From Paenirhodobacter enshiensis (GTDB taxonomy: Bacteria > Pseudomonadota > Alphaproteobacteria > Rhodobacterales > Rhodobacteraceae): a stretch of DNA of 64,000 nucleotides. The notes below the pieces were generated by a model. That model did not search any database and was not told the DNA's origin. It worked only from the letters and a program-made list of their open reading frames with translations. This document shows positions 20,482 through 29,364 of the stretch, piece after piece. Numbering within the stretch: the stretch's first letter is position 1; every line of letters begins with the position of its first letter. A program made the translations under genes and the position numbers. The stretch spans positions 62,001 through 126,000 of the forward strand of contig NZ_JFZB01000009.1 of the NCBI RefSeq assembly GCF_000740785.1, read 5' to 3'.

Positions 20482-21626
20482 GGTGCGGCCCCCTCCACCG
20501 GCAGGGACTGGGGCAGAGGCTCGGGTGCCGGGCGGCGCGGCCGGCCCGCGATGTGCAACATCAGCCCCGTCGCGGCGAGGCCCGCCAGTGCCGGCACATA
20601 GGCAAGCGGCCACAGCGCCATCTTGCCGCGCATCGCGCTGTCGGCCGCATTGGTCAGGAACTGCAGCACGATCAGCCCGAACACCGCAAGCGCCACCTGC
20701 CGCCACATCCCGAACCGCGAGAACCCGCCGAGCATCAGTGCCGCGAAGCCCAGAAGTGCCGCCACCGGCGCAAGCAGCACCTGCGCGATCCGGCTGTTCA
20801 TCTCGAACCAGGCGGCGCCGACGGTCGATCCGGTCGCGCTCAGCAGCGCGGCGGGGGGCGCGATCAGCGACCAGCTCGGCACTTCGTCCCAGTCGATCCG
20901 TCCCGCTGACGGCGCGCCCAGAAGCGCCGCTATATCATAGGTGAAATCGGTGAAGCGCGTGACCTCGAGGCTGGTGTCGGCGCGGCGCAGCGACTGCGCC
21001 ATCCCGTCGAACATCACCATCTTCGGCCCGCTGTCCGAGCGCACGATCAGTGCCTTCGTCGCGGTGTAGATCGTCGTCATGTCGGGATTGCGCGCGTCGG
21101 ACATGAACATGTCCAGCAGCTCGCCCCGCTCCGATATCTGCCGGATGTAGATCGTCACCCCTTCGACGGGATGCTGAAAACTGCCGTCGGTCAGAAAGCG
21201 CGCGGTGATGTTCTCGGCAATCTCGGACTGCCGTGCGCTGAGTTCGGCCCGCGACACCGGCACGAGGACATGCACCAGCACCAGCATCATCGCCGCCACG
21301 ATCAGCCCGAAGGCCGCGACCGGGCGCGCCAGACGCCAGGGCGAAGCGCCGGCCGCCTGCATCACCACCAGTTCGGAATCGGACGACAGCCGCGTCACCG
21401 CGTAGATCGTCGCTGCGAAGGCCGCCACCGGCAGCACCAGACGGATCACGTTCGGCAGCGTCAGCAAGGTGAATTCCAGAACCACCCAGGCGGTCTGACC
21501 GTCACCGATCAGCTTGTCGAACAGCGCCACCGCCCGGTTGACCCAGTAAACGGAGACCAGCACCAGCGCAAAGAAGCCGAACAGCCCCATCAGCCTGGAC
21601 AGGATATATCTTTCGAGTTGAGGCAA
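20478..21626 (-). CDS. lptF: LPS export ABC transporter permease LptF
   Basis: LptF (382 residues) pairs with LptG in the LptB2FG exporter. It begins LERYILSRLMGLFGFF, has membrane segments at both ends around a periplasmic beta domain, and carries the coupling motif SDSELVVMQAAGAS. The start is a TTG with GGGAG about seven bases upstream; I see no better ATG or GTG ahead of the conserved N terminus. As the first gene of the operon, a weak TTG start may limit how much of the whole coupled chain is translated. Confidence 0.94.
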   Translation of the reverse strand: MPQLERYILSRLMGLFGFFALVLVSVYWVNRAVALFDKLIGDGQTAWVVLEFTLLTLPNVIRLVLPVAAFAATIYAVTRLSSDSELVVMQAAGASPWRLARPVAAFGLIVAAMMLVLVHVLVPVSRAELSARQSEIAENITARFLTDGSFQHPVEGVTIYIRQISERGELLDMFMSDARNPDMTTIYTATKALIVRSDSGPKMVMFDGMAQSLRRADTSLEVTRFTDFTYDIAALLGAPSAGRIDWDEVPSWSLIAPPAALLSATGSTVGAAWFEMNSRIAQVLLAPVAALLGFAALMLGGFSRFGMWRQVALAVFGLIVLQFLTNAADSAMRGKMALWPLAYVPALAGLAATGLMLHIAGRPRRPAPEPLPQSLPVEGAAP

Positions 21627-21891
21627 CGAAGCTCCCGCGCGGGCTGGTGACGGCTTTGGTCCTGTCTAACCCGACGCGGGCGCGGCGAAAAGCCCTGCCT
21701 CGGCCTTCGGGCACCGCCGATTGCGCGGAGGGCTGAAACCTGCCGGGGCCGGTGCTGTCCCCTGCCGGATCCGGGGGGATTGCCCGGAATGCGGGCGGGG
21801 GGTGCTTTTCAACCCGGGGGCAAGGCGCTACCTTCCCAAAAACCGCCCGCAGCCCTGCCGTTGTCCCCCCTCCCGTTTTCAAGGTCCGTTC

Positions 21892-23373
21892 ATGTCCCAG
21901 CCCATTCCGATTTCCTTCGCCGATACCGACCTCGAACCGGCCGCGTCCTTCGCCGGCCGCATCGCGGTGATCGTGCCGCCCGAGGGCGCGCCGGGGCCGC
22001 TGGTGCGCCGCCTCGACCGCATGACCCGCGGCCAGATCGGGCGCGCGCTCGCCTCGGGGGCGTGGGAAAAGCTCGGCGCCGGGCAATCCGTCGATATCGG
22101 CTGGCCCGCGGGGCTGGCGGCCGAGGCGGTGCAGCTCGTGAAGCTCGGACGGCGCGCTTCGGACCACGACGCGCGTCAGGCCGGTGCGACGATCGGCGCG
22201 AAGCTCGGCGCGGCCGGGGCGCTGGTCATCGCGGGCGCCCATCCGCGGGCGGCCGAGATCGCCTTCGGCCTTGCGCTGCGCGCCTACCGTTTCGATTACC
22301 ACACCGCCGAGAAGCCCGCCTTCGGCCCGGTGAAGATGCTGGTCGCCCATCCCGAGGCTGTGGCCGCTGCCGCCCTCGATCACGCGGCGCTGGCCGAGGG
22401 GGTGTTCTTCGCCCGCGATCTGGTGAACGAGCCTGCCAATATCCTGACGACTCAGGATTTCGCCGCGCGTCTGGCGGCGATGCAGGAGATTGGCCTCGAT
22501 GTCACCATCCTCGAGGAGGACGATCTCGCGGCGCTCGGGATGCGCGCGCTTCTGGCGGTCGGGCAGGGCTCGTCGAGCCCGTCGCGGCTGGTGGTGATGC
22601 GCTGGACCGGCATCGCCGCGGAAGAGGGGGTCGAGGCCCCTGCGCCGGTGGCCCTCGTGGGCAAGGGGGTGTGCTTCGACGCCGGCGGCATCTCGCTCAA
22701 GCCCGCCGCCGGCATGGAAGAGATGACGATGGACATGGGCGGCGCCGCGGTCGTTGCCGGGGTGATGCGCACGCTCGCACTGCGCGGTGCGCCGGTGAAT
22801 GCCGTGGGCATCGTCGGTCTGGTCGAGAACATGCCCGACGGCGCGGCGCAGCGGCCGGGCGATATCGTGCGCTCGATGAAGGGCGACACGATCGAGGTGG
22901 TGAACACCGATGCCGAGGGGCGCATGGTTCTGGCCGATGCGCTGTGGTATGCGCAGCAGACCTTCCGTCCGTCGGCGGTGATCGACCTCGCGACGCTGAC
23001 CGGCGCGATCATCGTCGCGCTCGGCCACGAGCGCGCCGGGGTGTTCTCGAATGACGATGCGCTGTCGGCGGGGCTTCTGGCGGCAGCCGGGGCCGAGGGC
23101 GAGGGCGCGTGGCGCATGCCGCTCGATCCGGGCTACGACAAGCTGATCGAATCGCGGCTCGCGGATATCAAGAACACCGGCGGCCGCTGGGGCGGTGCGG
23201 CGACGGCGGCGGCGTTCCTCAAGCGCTTCGTCGCGCCCGGCACGCCCTGGTGCCATATCGACATCGCAGGCGTCGCCCTGCCGCCCGGAGAGACCGCGCT
23301 CGCCCCCAAGGGCGCGACCGGCTGGGGCGTGCGCACGCTCGACCGGCTGATCCGCGACAGGTTCGAGGTCTGA
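21892..23373 (+). CDS. pepA: Leucyl aminopeptidase (M17 family)
   Basis: PepA (493 residues) is a two-metal aminopeptidase; in E. coli it also binds DNA at carAB and ColE1 cer, which is not shown here. The metal and catalytic residues are present: Lys258, Asp263 and Lys270 in GKGVCFDAGGISLK, Asp281, and Asp340/Glu342 in the family signature NTDAEGRM (338-345). The N-terminal macrodomain-like region spans about residues 1-160. The ATG has AAGG seven bases upstream. It is divergent from lptF and shares one base with holC (TGATG), the same neighbour as in enterobacteria. Confidence 0.97.
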   Translation: MSQPIPISFADTDLEPAASFAGRIAVIVPPEGAPGPLVRRLDRMTRGQIGRALASGAWEKLGAGQSVDIGWPAGLAAEAVQLVKLGRRASDHDARQAGATIGAKLGAAGALVIAGAHPRAAEIAFGLALRAYRFDYHTAEKPAFGPVKMLVAHPEAVAAAALDHAALAEGVFFARDLVNEPANILTTQDFAARLAAMQEIGLDVTILEEDDLAALGMRALLAVGQGSSSPSRLVVMRWTGIAAEEGVEAPAPVALVGKGVCFDAGGISLKPAAGMEEMTMDMGGAAVVAGVMRTLALRGAPVNAVGIVGLVENMPDGAAQRPGDIVRSMKGDTIEVVNTDAEGRMVLADALWYAQQTFRPSAVIDLATLTGAIIVALGHERAGVFSNDDALSAGLLAAAGAEGEGAWRMPLDPGYDKLIESRLADIKNTGGRWGGAATAAAFLKRFVAPGTPWCHIDIAGVALPPGETALAPKGATGWGVRTLDRLIRDRFEV

Positions 23374-23825
23374 TGCCTGCGCTGTTCTATCACGTCACGC
23401 AATCGAGCGTCGATGCTGTGGTTTCGACGCTGCTTGAACGTGCGCTGCAACAGGGCTGGCGGATCGAGCTGCGCACCCCCTCGCGCGAGCGCAGCGACTG
23501 GTACGATCAGCGGCTGTGGCTCGGTTCGGAGGAGGGGTTCTTGCCGCACGGGCTGCAGGGCGGGCCGCACGATGCGCTGCAACCCGTGCTGTTGACCGAG
23601 CATGCGGCGGGGCCGGGCTTTCAGGCGGTGATGAGCGTCGAGGGCGCCGAAGTCGCGCCCGACGAGGTTCCGGCCCATGAACGCGTCTGGATCCTGTTCG
23701 ACGGCCGCGACCCGATGGCGGTCGAACGTGCCCGCGACCAGTGGCGGGCATTGGCGGCCTCGGGCGCCGGTGCCCAGTATTGGAGCGAGGAAACCGGCCG
23801 CTGGCAGAAGAAGGCCGAGGCCTAG
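23373..23825 (+). CDS. holC: DNA polymerase III chi subunit
   Basis: HolC (150 residues) is the chi subunit of the replication clamp-loader complex, which links it to single-strand DNA-binding protein. Family features are the N-terminal [26 protein letters not shown], the central [16 protein letters not shown] and the C-terminal [10 protein letters not shown]. It is translationally coupled to pepA. No holD-like psi gene is visible. Confidence 0.93.
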   Translation: MPALFYHVTQSSVDAVVSTLLERALQQGWRIELRTPSRERSDWYDQRLWLGSEEGFLPHGLQGGPHDALQPVLLTEHAAGPGFQAVMSVEGAEVAPDEVPAHERVWILFDGRDPMAVERARDQWRALAASGAGAQYWSEETGRWQKKAEA

Positions 23826-23964
23826 TTCGGCCTTCCCTTCGCCCCGCCCCCGCGCTAGAGCGCGCCCGACGATCCGCCCGCAGTCCCTGCGCGCGCATCT
23901 GGCAAGGGGGCCGCTGCCCGAGGCCGGGCGCCCCCGAGGACCGTTTCCGCAACCGGAGCCCGAG

Positions 23965-25095
23965 ATGACCGAGACGTTCAGCTTCACCCTCAACGCCACC
24001 GACGGCGCCGCCCGCACCGGCGTGATCCACACCCCGCGCGGCGACATTCGCACTCCGGCCTTCATGCCGGTCGGCACCGCGGCGACGGTCAAGGCGATGA
24101 TGCCCGAATCCGTCGCGGCGACCGGGGCGGATATCCTGCTCGGCAACACCTATCATCTGATGCTGCGCCCGACGGCCGAGCGCATCGCCAATCTGGGCGG
24201 GCTGCACAGGTTCATGAACTGGAACAAGCCGATCCTGACGGATTCCGGCGGCTTTCAGGTGATGTCGCTTTCCGATCTGCGCAAGATGAGCGAGGAGGGC
24301 GTCACCTTCGCCAGCCATGTCGACGGCTCGCGCCATTTCCTCAGCCCCGAGCGCAGCATGGAAATCCAGCGCCTGCTCGGCTCGGACATCGTGATGGCCT
24401 TCGACGAATGCCCGGCGCTGCCGGCGACGGATGAGGCGGTGGCGCGCTCGATGCGGATGTCGATGCGGTGGGCGCAACGCTCGCGCGATGCCTTCGGCGA
24501 CCGGCCGGGACATGCGCTGTTCGGCATCATGCAGGGCGGCACCAACCGCGAGTTGCGCGAGGAATCCGCCGAGGCGCTGAGGCAGATCGGCTTCGACGGC
24601 TACGCGGTCGGCGGTCTCGCGGTGGGCGAGGGGCAGGAGCTGATGTTCTCGACCCTCGATTACGCGCCGGGCTTCCTGCCCGAGGACAAGCCGCGTTACC
24701 TGATGGGCGTGGGCAAGCCCGATGATATCGTCGGCGCGGTCGAGCGCGGCATCGACATGATGGATTGCGTGCTCCCCTCGCGCTCGGGGCGGACCGGTCA
24801 GGCCTGGACCCGGCGCGGTCAGGTCAACATCAAGAACGCCCGGCACATGGACGACCCGCGCCCGCTTGACGAACACTGCAGCTGCCCGGCGTGCCGCAAC
24901 TACAGCCGCGCCTATCTGCATCACGTCTTCAAGGCGCAGGAGATCCTCTCGGCGATGCTGCTGACCTGGCACAACCTGCATTATTATCAGGAGCTGATGC
25001 AGGGACTGCGCGACGCCATCGCCGCGGGCCGGCTGAACGAATTCGTGGCTCAGTTCCACGCGCTCAGGGCCGAAGGCGATATCGAGCCGCTCTGA
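23965..25095 (+). CDS. tgt: tRNA-guanine(34) transglycosylase
   Basis: Tgt (376 residues) exchanges guanine at the wobble position of tRNA-Asp, -Asn, -His and -Tyr for the queuosine precursor preQ1. Active-site residues seen are Asp93 in [11 protein letters not shown], Asp147 in AFDECP and the nucleophile Asp264 in [12 protein letters not shown]. The zinc site is Cys305, Cys307, Cys310 and His336. The usual RNARNG loop reads SRSGRTG, an alphaproteobacterial form. It stands alone in the same direction as the genes around it and is followed by a pair of dispersed repeats. Confidence 0.97.
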   Translation: MTETFSFTLNATDGAARTGVIHTPRGDIRTPAFMPVGTAATVKAMMPESVAATGADILLGNTYHLMLRPTAERIANLGGLHRFMNWNKPILTDSGGFQVMSLSDLRKMSEEGVTFASHVDGSRHFLSPERSMEIQRLLGSDIVMAFDECPALPATDEAVARSMRMSMRWAQRSRDAFGDRPGHALFGIMQGGTNRELREESAEALRQIGFDGYAVGGLAVGEGQELMFSTLDYAPGFLPEDKPRYLMGVGKPDDIVGAVERGIDMMDCVLPSRSGRTGQAWTRRGQVNIKNARHMDDPRPLDEHCSCPACRNYSRAYLHHVFKAQEILSAMLLTWHNLHYYQELMQGLRDAIAAGRLNEFVAQFHALRAEGDIEPL

Positions 25096-25110
25096 TCCCC
25101 GGGCGGGTGC

Positions 25111-25257
25111 GAAGGGGCTCTGCCCCTCTTGCCCCTGCGGGGCAATTCACCCCGGGATATTTAAGGAAAGACGAATGGGGCAGAGGGCTCCTGCTTTCAT
25201 CTTTCCGAAAATATCCCGGGGGTGAGGGCCGAAGGCCCGAGGGGGCAGAGCCCCCTG
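25111..25257. repeat. Dispersed CCCGGGATATTT-type repeats, inverted pair (copies B1 and B2)
   Basis: Copy B1 (25111-25175, plus orientation) and copy B2 (25196-25257, minus orientation) face each other about 20 bases apart downstream of tgt. Each has the GGGGCTCTGCCCC-type hairpin, a second GC hairpin (CCCCTGCGGGG in B1; GGGCCTTCGGCCC in B2), the CCCGGGATATTT core and a GGAAAGA-type tail. Because they are inverted, the whole segment could also fold into one very long hairpin and act as a strong terminator for tgt. Confidence 0.85.
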
Positions 25258-25330
25258 TCTGCAGCCGTGCGGCCAGGTATGTTCCGGCTCGCGTCGAGAG
25301 TCTGAGGCCCTCTTTCCGAAGGTGCCCCAG

Positions 25331-25390
25331 CTTAAGGTTTCGCCTAATAAGTAGGCTTAATTAGTCAATATTGAGGCGATTTATGGAAAT
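25331..25390. promoter_or_regulatory. AT-rich island with palindrome upstream of livK
   Basis: This 60-base stretch is much richer in A+T than its surroundings and contains the perfect palindrome GCCTA-ATAAG-TAGGC at 25342-25356, flanked by CGCCT and AGGCG. It lies 130-190 bases before livK in an otherwise gene-free 425-base gap. It is a candidate regulatory region for the importer operon; the regulator is unknown. Confidence 0.4.
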
Positions 25391-25520
25391 GGTGCCCGGA
25401 TTCCCCCTCCGGAGCTGACCATTCGATCCGTTTTTGCTGCTTTTCTTAAGCACACCCGCTTCCTTTTTCCGCGTCCAGCCCCTAGCGTCCCTTTGTATCC
25501 ACACAATGGGGAGTCACGGA

Positions 25521-26705
25521 ATGAAGAACCTCCTTCTGGCAAGCACCGCAGTGCTGCTGGCTGCCGGCGCGGCGAATGCCGCCGACGTCAAGATCGGCAT
25601 CTCGATCGGCTTTACCGGCCCGCTCGAATCGATGGCGCCGGACATGGCCAAGGGTGCCGAGATGGCGATGAAGGAAGTGTCGGACTCGGGCAAGCTGCTC
25701 GGCGGCGACAAGGTAATTTCGGTGCGCGGCGATTCGACTTGTATCGACGCGGCCGCGGCCACCGCCACGGTGACTAAGATGATCACCTCCGAGAAGGTCG
25801 ACGGCATCGTCGGTGGCGAATGCTCGGGCGAGACCATCGCTTCGCTGAACAACGTCGCGATCCCGAACGGGATGGTCATGATCTCTCCCTCGGCGACCTC
25901 GCCGGCACTGACCACGATCGATGACAAGGGGCTGTTCTTCCGCACCGCCCCCTCCGACGCGCGTCAGGGCGAAGTGATGACCGACGAGATCCTCGAGCAC
26001 GGCATCAAGTCGGTCGCGGTGACCTATACCAACAACGACTACGGCAAAGGTCTGGCCGACAGCTTCGTCGAGGCGTTCAAGAAAAAGGGTGGCACTGTCA
26101 CCATCACCGCCGCACATGACGACGGCAAGCCGGATTACTCGGCCGAAGTGGGCGCGCTCGCCTCGGCCGGCGGTCAGGCGCTGGTGATCGCGGGCTACGT
26201 CGACCAGGGCGGCGCGGGCATCCTGCGCGGTGCGCTCGACACCGGGGCGTTCTCGACCTTCGTGTTCCCCGACGGCATGGTCGGCGGCTCGCTCGAGAAG
26301 AACTTCGGCAAGGAAGTCAACGGCTCCTTCGGTCAGGTTCCGTCCTCGGAAGGCGAAGGCCATGACAAGTTCGTCGCTGCCGCCAAGGCCGCGGGCTTCG
26401 ACGGCAACGGCACCTATGCGGGCGAATCCTATGACGCCGCCGCGCTGATCTTGCTCGCCATGCAGGCCGCCAAGTCGACCGATCCGAAGGTCTACAAGGA
26501 CAAGGTGATGGAGATCGCCAACGGTCCGGGCGAAAAGATCTACGCCGGCGACCTTGCCAAGGGTCTCGAACTGCTCGCCGCGGGCAAGCCGATCGACTAC
26601 GAGGGCGCGACCGCGGTTCACCTGATCGGGCCGGGCGAGGCCTCGGGTTCGTTCCGCGAGATCGCGATCAAGGACGGCAAGATCGAGACCGTCAAGTTCC
26701 GCTGA
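25521..26705 (+). CDS. livK: Branched-chain amino acid-type ABC transporter substrate-binding protein
   Basis: The 394-residue precursor has a classic Sec signal peptide (cleavage predicted after residue 20, ANA) and a mature domain of the LivJ/LivK type 1 periplasmic-binding fold, with motifs such as GIVGGECSGET, MISPSATSPALT and VAVTYTNNDYGKGLADSF. It captures its ligand in the periplasm for the LivH/LivM channel. The family binds leucine-type amino acids but also amides, urea and aromatic acids, so the ligand is not certain. GGAG precedes the ATG. A terminator directly follows, probably making this protein more abundant than the rest of the complex. Confidence 0.92.
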   Translation: MKNLLLASTAVLLAAGAANAADVKIGISIGFTGPLESMAPDMAKGAEMAMKEVSDSGKLLGGDKVISVRGDSTCIDAAAATATVTKMITSEKVDGIVGGECSGETIASLNNVAIPNGMVMISPSATSPALTTIDDKGLFFRTAPSDARQGEVMTDEILEHGIKSVAVTYTNNDYGKGLADSFVEAFKKKGGTVTITAAHDDGKPDYSAEVGALASAGGQALVIAGYVDQGGAGILRGALDTGAFSTFVFPDGMVGGSLEKNFGKEVNGSFGQVPSSEGEGHDKFVAAAKAAGFDGNGTYAGESYDAAALILLAMQAAKSTDPKVYKDKVMEIANGPGEKIYAGDLAKGLELLAAGKPIDYEGATAVHLIGPGEASGSFREIAIKDGKIETVKFR

Positions 26706-26721
26706 ACGCCTTCCACGACGG

Positions 26722-26748
26722 CGGCCCGGGGGTGACCCGGGCCGTTTT
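26722..26748 (+). terminator. Hairpin terminator/attenuator between livK and livG
   Basis: CGGCCCGGG (26722-26730) pairs with CCCGGGCCG (26736-26744) around GGTGA, followed by TTTT. The genes after it belong to the same transporter, so it most likely allows partial read-through. Confidence 0.85.
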
Positions 26749-26809
26749 CCGACTCACGACAAGCCGAAAACGGCACGCTTCACGACCAACGTGAAGAACA
26801 GGGGACTGC

Positions 26810-27598
26810 ATGATACGGGTCGAGAACCTGCAAAAACGCTTCGGCGGCTTCACGGCCGTGGACGGGGCGTCGCTCGAAATTGCCACCGGGTCCATCACCG
26901 GGCTGATCGGGCCGAACGGCGCGGGGAAATCCACGTTGTTCAACGTCATCGCCGGGGTCTACACGCCCACGGCCGGCAAGGTGACGATGGACGGCGAGGA
27001 CATCACCGGGCTGAAACCGCACGAGCTGTTTCACAAGGGGCTGCTGCGCACCTTCCAGATCGCGCATGAATTTCCCTCGCTGACGGTGCGCGAGAACCTG
27101 ATGATGGTGCCCGCCGGCCAGAGCGGCGAAACGCTGTGGAACAGCTGGTTCCACCGTGGCCGCATCGCCGGCGAAGAGGCCGCGTTGCGCAAGAAGGCCG
27201 ATGAGGTGCTGGACTTCCTGACCATCTCGCATCTGCGCGACGAGCGCGCGGGCAACCTGTCGGGCGGACAGAAGAAGCTCCTGGAGCTCGGTCGCACGAT
27301 GATGGTCGACGCCAAGATCGTGTTCCTCGACGAGGTCGGCGCGGGCGTGAACCGCACGCTTCTGAACACCATCGGCGACGCCATCGTGCGACTGAACAAG
27401 GAACGCGGCTACACCTTCTGCGTGATCGAGCATGACATGGATTTCATCGGCCGCCTGTGCGACCCGGTCATCGTCATGGCCGAGGGCAAGGTTCTGGCCG
27501 AGGGCAGCCCCGCGACGATCATGCAAAACGAAGCCGTCATCGAGGCCTATCTGGGCCGCGGGCTGAAGAACAAGGACAAGGTGGGGGCCGCGGTATGA
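26810..27598 (+). CDS. livG: HAAT-type ABC transporter ATP-binding protein LivG
   Basis: This 262-residue ATPase has Walker A GPNGAGKS at 34-41, signature LSGGQ at 150-154 and Walker B with catalytic Glu175 in VFLDEVGAG. The usual LivG sequence is LDEPAAG, so the proline after the glutamate is replaced by valine; catalytic residues are otherwise intact. With LivF it powers import through LivH/LivM. It starts about 60 bases after the attenuator-like hairpin. Confidence 0.93.
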   Translation: MIRVENLQKRFGGFTAVDGASLEIATGSITGLIGPNGAGKSTLFNVIAGVYTPTAGKVTMDGEDITGLKPHELFHKGLLRTFQIAHEFPSLTVRENLMMVPAGQSGETLWNSWFHRGRIAGEEAALRKKADEVLDFLTISHLRDERAGNLSGGQKKLLELGRTMMVDAKIVFLDEVGAGVNRTLLNTIGDAIVRLNKERGYTFCVIEHDMDFIGRLCDPVIVMAEGKVLAEGSPATIMQNEAVIEAYLGRGLKNKDKVGAAV

Positions 27599-27632
27599 CC
27601 GGATTTCTGCTGATCAAGCAAGGCGTCACGGG

Positions 27633-28355
27633 ATGTCGCGGGGGCCGGGCATGAGCTTCCTCGACGCTTCGAACATGACCGGGGGCTATGGCGTCTCGGA
27701 TATTCTGCACGACTGCACGTTGCGCGTCGAGAAGGGCCAGATCGCGGTGATCGTCGGCCCGAACGGCGCGGGCAAATCGACCGCGATGAAGGCGGTCTTC
27801 GGGATGCTGAAGCTGCGCGGCGGCTCGGTCACCCTCGACGGAGAAGACATCACCGCGCTCTCGCCGCAGGAACGCGTGCGCAAGGGCATGGGCTTCGTGC
27901 CGCAGGTCAACAACGTCTTCCCGACCATGACGGTCGAGGAGAACCTCGAGATGGGCGCCTATATCCGCGAGGACGATTATCGCGACACGATGGAGCAGGT
28001 CTACGAGCTGTTCCCGATCCTGCGCGAAAAACGCCACCAGCACGCGGGCGAACTTTCGGGCGGCCAGCGCCAGCAGGTCGCGGTCGGCCGCGCGCTGATG
28101 ACCAAACCGAAACTGCTGATGCTCGACGAGCCGACGGCGGGCGTCTCGCCCATCGTGATGGACGAGCTGTTCGACCGCATCATCGAGGTCGCGCGCACCG
28201 GCATCTCGATCCTGATGGTCGAGCAGAACGCCCGTCAGGCGCTGGAGATCGCCGATACCGGATATGTCCTCGTGCAGGGCGCCAACAAATACACCGACAC
28301 GGGTGCCGCGCTGATGGCCGATCCCGAAGTCCGGCGCACCTTCCTCGGGGGCTGA
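27633..28355 (+). CDS. livF: HAAT-type ABC transporter ATP-binding protein LivF
   Basis: The second ATPase of the importer (240 residues) has Walker A GPNGAGKS at 42-49, LSGGQ at 141-145 and LLMLDEPTAG around 161-170. The chosen ATG has AAGG nine bases upstream; a second ATG six codons later (MSFLDASN) would also fit the family's usual N terminus. Only one base separates its stop from the livH start. Confidence 0.92.
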   Translation: MSRGPGMSFLDASNMTGGYGVSDILHDCTLRVEKGQIAVIVGPNGAGKSTAMKAVFGMLKLRGGSVTLDGEDITALSPQERVRKGMGFVPQVNNVFPTMTVEENLEMGAYIREDDYRDTMEQVYELFPILREKRHQHAGELSGGQRQQVAVGRALMTKPKLLMLDEPTAGVSPIVMDELFDRIIEVARTGISILMVEQNARQALEIADTGYVLVQGANKYTDTGAALMADPEVRRTFLGG

Positions 28356-28356
28356 G

Positions 28357-29364
28357 ATGGATATTCTGAACGCAATCGTCGCGATCCTGAATTACGTGAT
28401 CGTGCCGGCGACCACCTATGGCGCGCAGCTCGCGCTCGGCGCGCTCGGGGTGACGCTGATCTATGGCATCTTGCGGTTCTCGAACTTCGCGCAGGGCGAC
28501 ACCATGGCCTTCGGCACCGCGATCACCATCATGGTGACCTGGGGGCTGCAAAGCCTCGGGATCGGCTTCGGGCCGCTGCCGACCGCGCTTCTCGCCCTGC
28601 CGTTCGGCATCGCGATCACCTGCGCGCTGCTTCTGGGCACCGACAGGGTGGTTTACCGCTATTACCGCACGGTGCGCGCCGCGCCGGTGATCCTGGTCAT
28701 GGTCTCGGTCGGCGTGATGTTCCTGATGAACGGCATCACCCGCATCCTGATCGGCGTCGACGAGATCAAGTTCGCCGATGGCGCGCGCTTCCTGATCTCG
28801 GCGTCCGAATTCAAGTCCTGGACCGGGCTGACCGAGCCGCTGGCGATCCGCTCGACCCAGGCGATCACGGTTATCGTCGCGGGCCTGCTGGTCTGGGCGC
28901 TGTTCTGGTTTCTGGCGAAGACCCGCACCGGCAAGTCGATGCGCGCCTATGCCGACAACGAGGATCTGGCGTTGCTGTCGGGCATCAACCCCGACCGCGT
29001 GGTGACCGTCACCTGGATCATCGCGGGCGCGCTCGCGACTACCGCGGGGGTGCTCTACGGCCTCGACAAGTCGTTCAAGGCGTTCAGTTATTTCCAGCTG
29101 GTGCTGCCGATCTTCGCCGCGGCCGTCGTCGGCGGCCTCGGCAACCCGCTCGGGGCGATCGCCGGCGGCTTCATCGTCGCCTATTCCGAGGTCGCGGTGA
29201 CCTATGCCTGGAAGAAGGTCGCGGGCTACCTGTTCCCGTCGTGGGACACCGATAGCCTGCTGCAACTGCTGTCGACCGACTACAAGTTCGCCGTCAGCTT
29301 CACCATCCTGATCATCGTCCTGCTGTTCAAGCCGACCGGACTGTTCAAGGGGAAGGCCTACTGA
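28357..29364 (+). CDS. livH: HAAT-type ABC transporter permease LivH
   Basis: This 335-residue inner-membrane permease has about eight hydrophobic segments and the family motif ADNEDLALLSGINPDRVVTVTWIIAGALA, which forms the coupling loop for the ATPases. It also carries VVGGLGNPLGAIAGG toward the C terminus. It forms the channel with LivM. Its stop overlaps the livM start (TGATG). Confidence 0.93.
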   Translation: MDILNAIVAILNYVIVPATTYGAQLALGALGVTLIYGILRFSNFAQGDTMAFGTAITIMVTWGLQSLGIGFGPLPTALLALPFGIAITCALLLGTDRVVYRYYRTVRAAPVILVMVSVGVMFLMNGITRILIGVDEIKFADGARFLISASEFKSWTGLTEPLAIRSTQAITVIVAGLLVWALFWFLAKTRTGKSMRAYADNEDLALLSGINPDRVVTVTWIIAGALATTAGVLYGLDKSFKAFSYFQLVLPIFAAAVVGGLGNPLGAIAGGFIVAYSEVAVTYAWKKVAGYLFPSWDTDSLLQLLSTDYKFAVSFTILIIVLLFKPTGLFKGKAY

